A stretch of 64,000 nucleotides of DNA, from assembly GCA_033065855.1 (NCBI GenBank), contig JAVXUO010002070.1, positions 62,001-126,000 on the forward strand. Direction: 5' to 3'. Below are positions 60,360 through 64,000 of this stretch, piece after piece. Position numbers and translations under genes: made by a program. Numbering within the stretch: position 1 is the stretch's first letter; the number at the start of each line of letters is the position of its first letter. A model generated the notes under the pieces. That model was given only the letters and a program-made list of their open reading frames with translations. It was not told the DNA's origin and did not search any database. The stretch comes from Escallonia rubra. Its lineage: Eukaryota > Streptophyta > Magnoliopsida > Escalloniales > Escalloniaceae.

Positions 60360-60690
60360 TGATTTACTGAAGGGCCACACCCTATTGTCCTTTCCCCCCA
60401 TTCTTCTTCTTCTTTTGTTCTCCAGAAACCATTCTTTGATTTGCTGAAGGGCCACAACCTATTGTCCTTTCCCCCCATTCTTCTTCTTCTTTTGTTCTCC
60501 AGAAACCATTCTTTGCTGAAGGGCCCCACCCTATTGTCCTTTCCCCCCATTCTTCTTCTTCTTTTGTTTTCCAGAAACCATTCTTCTTCTTCTTCTTCTT
60601 TTGTTCTCCAGAAACTTACCCGCGTAAAGATGGGCCACCCCATTGTCCTTTCCCCCCATTCTTCTTCTTCTTTTGCCTTGCCTTCAATTT
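60360..60690. repeat. Four 75-bp repeats inside the 1.7-kb element
   Basis: Units with CTGAAGGGCCACACCCTATT, GTCCTTTCCCCCCATTC, TTCTTCTTTTGTTCTCCAG and AAACCATTC recur from about 60368, 60443, 60517 and (partial) 60600. Frames on both strands run through it because of the repeat and are not credible genes. Confidence 0.8.
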
Positions 60691-61279
60691 GCTTCTTACA
60701 CTCCACTCTTCACACTAATATACACACAGGTACCCATTTACAAATCCAATGTCACATTCCATACTTACTACACACTACACCATTTTGTAACTCTCTAATA
60801 TACACATACATATACTCATATGCATATAACCAATTTCTCCAACTCCCACAGCTAGACCCATCATCTTCTCCTTCATTCACTAAATTTTTGTTTCCCTCCA
60901 AGCTACTCCCCTTGCTTCATTTTTCTTTCCAAAGCATAATCTTCTCAACCCAAGTCACAGCAAAGCAGCCACTGCTGTATTGTCCAATCTACACCCACTG
61001 CCTCACGGCAGTGGGTCCTTTTCCTGTCAACAGCATACTTGACAGCCTCCCCAAGGCTGTTTCTCTCCAACCTTTTGGCTCCGATACACTTACGCAAGGT
61101 CCCCGTACCCAGCCGTACTCCACCACGGCTGCCATCACTCCACGACCTCACCATGCACCAACATGACACGGCTAAAATTCAGCCTTCCCTTACCCATGCA
61201 TACCATTTACATTATGTGTTACATCCAGAACCCATAAAAGAAATCATGGTGAGAGAAAAGAGAGAGAAAGCGTCATAAA

Positions 61280-61339
61280 TTGATGAGAGATAGAGAGAGA
61301 GAGAGAGAGGAAATAGAGTGTGTCAGAAATTGACGAGAC

Positions 61340-61375
<36 letters not shown>
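61280..61375. repeat. (GA)n microsatellites
   Basis: Two GA tracts (61287-61310 and 61344-61371) separated by text that repeats around them (TGTCAGAAATT, TGAGAGA). Confidence 0.85.
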
Positions 61376-61747
61376 TGTCAGAATTTTAATGAGAGAAAGG
61401 ACTGGAAAAAAAAATAATGCCAACCGCAAATGTGTGCCTGCTTACTCCTCCGCTACATAATGTAGCGGATGGAACAGGAGGCTATTTTGTAAAAAAATTG
61501 TCCGCTACATTATGTAGCGGACGAACTTAAAAAAAACGTAAAAAAAAAATTTGGACCGTCCGCGATACAGTATAGCGGACGGGTCAGAGGGCAAAAAGGT
61601 AAAAAAGTCCGTCCGCTATACTGTATCGCGGACGACTGACAGTATTCGAAAAAGGCGCGATCTGGACCGTCCATCTTTCAGGATGGACGGCCAGATTCGC
61701 GCTTGCAACTTCTCCTATTTTGCTAACGCTCTCAACGGATCAGCTCC

Positions 61748-62083
61748 ATATATACATATATATACATATATATATGTATATATATGTATATATATACATA
61801 TATATACACATATATATGTATATATATGTATATATATACATATATATACATATATATACGTATATATATGTATATATATACATATATGTATGTATATACA
61901 TATATATACATATATATAGATGTATATACATATATATACATATATATACATATATATATGTATATATATGTATATATATACATATATATACATATATGTA
62001 TATATACATATATGTATAATATATATATATATACATATATGTATATATATGTATATGTACATATATATGTATATGTACATATA

Positions 62084-62130
<47 letters not shown>

Positions 62131-62260
62131 GTACATATATATGTATATGTATATATATATATGTATATATACATATGTATATATACATACATATATATAT
62201 ATATATACATATGTACATATACATATGTATATATATATATATATACATATGTATATATAC

Positions 62261-62291
<31 letters not shown>

Positions 62292-62304
62292 CATATATAT
62301 ATAG
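61748..62304. repeat. (TA)n-rich microsatellite right of the 1.7-kb element
   Basis: About 555 bp of TA with regular TG/CA steps, the longest such tract in the window. All long frames in it are stop-free repeat, not genes. Confidence 0.9.
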
Positions 62305-62394
62305 CTACAACTCCAAGTTTAATGAAGAGTACAAAGTGTTGGCTATCAAACCCGACAGTCTACATGACGAGGATGATAATGAAGAGTGTTAATT
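62305..62394 (+). pseudogene. C-terminal remnant of a FAR1-SWIM-like gene
   Basis: The last codons before a stop read [20 protein letters not shown]. Text at 53331-53394, at the end of the FAR1-SWIM gene of the giant element, reads KVLGIEPGSVVEEDNDEEEC in one frame. The two also share base-level similarity around GATAATGAAGAGTGTTA. This is therefore the tail of a second, related Mutator-like gene whose remainder was displaced or lost at the (TA)n tract. Confidence 0.55.
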
Positions 62395-62764
62395 TAATTT
62401 GTAAAGTGCGATTTGAGATTTAGCATTGTAATTTATAATGTGCCATTTTATTTGTAACCAAACCTTTGTAATGTGGAGTTTGAAATTTGATAGTTAACTT
62501 ATAATGTGAAAGGATGTGTTCGATAACGCAATTAAGAACTTAAAGTTTCCAAAGATTTTGGGCAAATCCCATAACTGTACCATGAAGCTTACATTTTGTA
62601 CAGCGTTAGTACCAAAGTTTGAAGGTGCACCAATGAAGTACCCAACTTTGAAAAAGCATACCAAATCATTACCTCGGCTGATGGATGACGGATGCCGTTA
62701 AAAAGTTCGAGGGATAGGACCATCAATAACAAAAAAATATATCTAAAAAACACGCCGATTTTCA
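62395..62764. other. No gene; AT-rich DNA downstream of the remnant
   Basis: It includes one copy (62635-62677) of a phrase AAGTACCCAACTTTG-AAAAAGCATACC that recurs at 62769, next to the following element. Confidence 0.45.
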
Positions 62765-64000
62765 AAGAAGTACCTAACTTTGAAAAAGCATACCAAATCA
62801 GTACCTCGATTTTTAATCTTCCTTAATTTAATAAAAAAAAACTATCTCTGTCTCTGACCAATTTATACATGTTATGTAATTAATCATTAAAAATATATCT
62901 CAAAAACACGTGGCACTATCTTAGTCGTTTCATTTTTTTTATCTTCCTTAATTAATCATTAAAAAAATTGATTTTTTATCTTCCTTAATTAATCATTAAA
63001 ACTCTCTCTCTCTCTCTCTCTCAATCCCTCTCTCTCCCTCTCTCTCAATCCCTCTCTCTCCATCCCTCTCTCCCCCTCCCCCTCCCCATCCATATAAGCC
63101 ACGTCTCCCTGTTATCTTGGAGATACCGCCGTAATCACTTGTCATCCTCATCGTCCACCTCACTACTTTTATGAAGCAAAAGAAGCCTCCCTGTAGCGAC
63201 CCACCGCCATCACCACCGGTCTTGCCACTGCCACCACTTACATCAGTGACCTATCACCACCGATCTGGCCACTACCACCTCCCACACCAGTGAATGCACC
63301 ACCGTCACCACCGTAGATCAATCTCCAATCACCGCCGATGCTCACATCCACAACCCAAGAGCATCGGTTTCCGGTGCACCCAACACCACCACAATCTGAC
63401 ATCTCCACCACCGTAACTCTTATGCAGCGGCATCATCACCGCCGGTTGACTGAGCACCAATTTTTGAAAATTGGGGTACTCATGATAACACGACATTTCT
63501 ACACAATCTTTTCCTTTTGGTGATACAGTTATGTAGAATCCATGACTTGGTTGCAAGGAGAGTTTGAATGGTACTGATTAAGATGATTTTGGGATTTGGG
63601 AGAACCTTAATAATGGAGTGAATGCGGGGGAGACCAGACACCTACCAATTTTATTCCAAGGTTTATGTATTTTGCTTCAAGCCTCTTACTGTGTGCAATG
63701 GTGTTGGTAGTGTGCGGTCGTCGACGGTGTTGGGTTTGAGGCGGCGGTATAGGGTTTGTGACGACGGTGGCCACATAAGTGTTGGGCTGGTGATAGTGGT
63801 GTTGGTTTTGTGATGGCGATGGTGACACGCAGTGGTCGACGGTAGTGTTAGGCGACGACAGTGGTGGTGATGGTGGTGGTCAGATGGTTTTGGTGGGTGA
63901 TGGGTAACAGGTATAAATTGGTCAGAGAAAGAGAAAGAGTTTTTGTTTTGATTGAATTAAGGAAGACAAAAAATTGAGGTGATTAGGTACGCTTTTTTAA
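62765..64000. mobile_element. TIR element cut by the right edge of the window
   Basis: Left text from about 62795 (AATCAGTACCTCGATTTTTAA, then CTTCCTTAATT and CTCTGACCAATTTATAC) is matched in inverse by 63908-64000 at the window edge. So at least about 90 bp of TIR is seen and the true right end lies outside. The inside has (CT)n (63001-63070), a CCACCACC-rich stretch and GGTGGTGGT-rich DNA near the right arm, with no supported gene. Superfamily unknown. Confidence 0.6.

Larger units (their letters stand above)
60008..61747. mobile_element. 1.7-kb TIR element in a (TA)n tract, palindrome-rich TIRs
   Basis: TIRs of about 340 bp: GGAAGTTGATCCGTTGAG at the left and the inverse of GGAGCTGATCCGTTGAG at the right, matching inward to CAAATGTG. 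The left end has an extra 21-bp duplication (GAGCGTTAGCAAAATAGG). Each TIR holds several 21-23-bp palindromes: on the left GTCCGCGATAC-A-GTATAGCGGAC (60143-60165) and similar ones at 60196-60218, 60254-60276 and 60308-60328. The middle has four 75-bp repeats and a (GA)n tract but no supported gene. (TA)n lies on both sides, as for the rice element Micron. The superfamily is not clear. Confidence 0.8.

Noticed and set aside
60284-61166. 140- and 241-residue frames inside the 1.7-kb TIR element
   Set aside because: They are driven by the 75-bp repeats and low-complexity text; no domain, and frames on both strands are open.

Overview
The window is plant nuclear DNA, almost certainly from a eudicot. 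The evidence is a host gene with sixteen tiny GT-AG exons encoding a plant-type ARP4, Ca2+-ATPase exons of the plant P2B (ACA) type, plant-only transposon proteins (FAR1-type transposases, plant mobile domain, C48 protease), a caulimovirid fossil and long (TA)n tracts. I cannot name the species.

Left third (1-23.9 kb): one real host gene, ARP4, on the minus strand. Its start codon is at 20199 and the first sixteen exons (355 codons) run down to 4703. The last exons (about 85-90 residues) were not found and probably lie left of the window. Introns are padded with transposons and duplications, including two copies of a 0.9-kb TIR element (3.5 and 5.4 kb) and a PIF/Harbinger-like element with a second element nested in it (0.8-2.8 kb). 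The promoter has been split: a 2.0-kb hAT element (8-bp target duplication) and a 1.2-kb Mutator-like element (9-bp duplication) landed one base apart about 155 bp upstream of the ATG, pushing a pair of G-boxes from about 180 bp to 3.4 kb upstream.

Middle (23.9-43.4 kb): no host gene recognised. It holds a family of short Tourist-like (PIF/Harbinger) elements, one split by a second hAT element, an LTR fragment, and a 7.5-kb Mutator-like element (35825-43359). That element carries a decayed FAR1-type transposase on the minus strand, reading from the right TIR. On the plus strand, reading from the left TIR, it carries pieces of captured host genes: two exons of a P2B Ca2+-ATPase and an unidentified exon.

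Right third (43.4-62.4 kb): three unrelated insertions stand in a row, separated and bounded by (TA)n microsatellites: a broken endogenous caulimovirid (43.6-47.6 kb), a giant 11.7-kb Mutator-like element with TIRs of about 1.9 kb (48031-59780), and a 1.7-kb TIR element (60008-61747). The giant element is the most interesting object here. It has two convergent genes, each starting just inside a TIR, the layout of maize MuDR. One is a FAR1-SWIM protein that lacks the transposase catalytic core. The other is a fusion of a plant mobile domain, an array of 20-residue repeats and a Ulp1-like C48 protease whose H-D-C residues are visible. It is itself invaded by a 1.6-kb solo LTR and a 0.5-kb TRIM. 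Both TIR elements in this TA series carry a succession of short palindromes in their TIRs. After 62.4 kb comes a transposase remnant and a further TIR element cut by the window edge.

All calls are from reading the sequence by eye; no alignment or database search was run.
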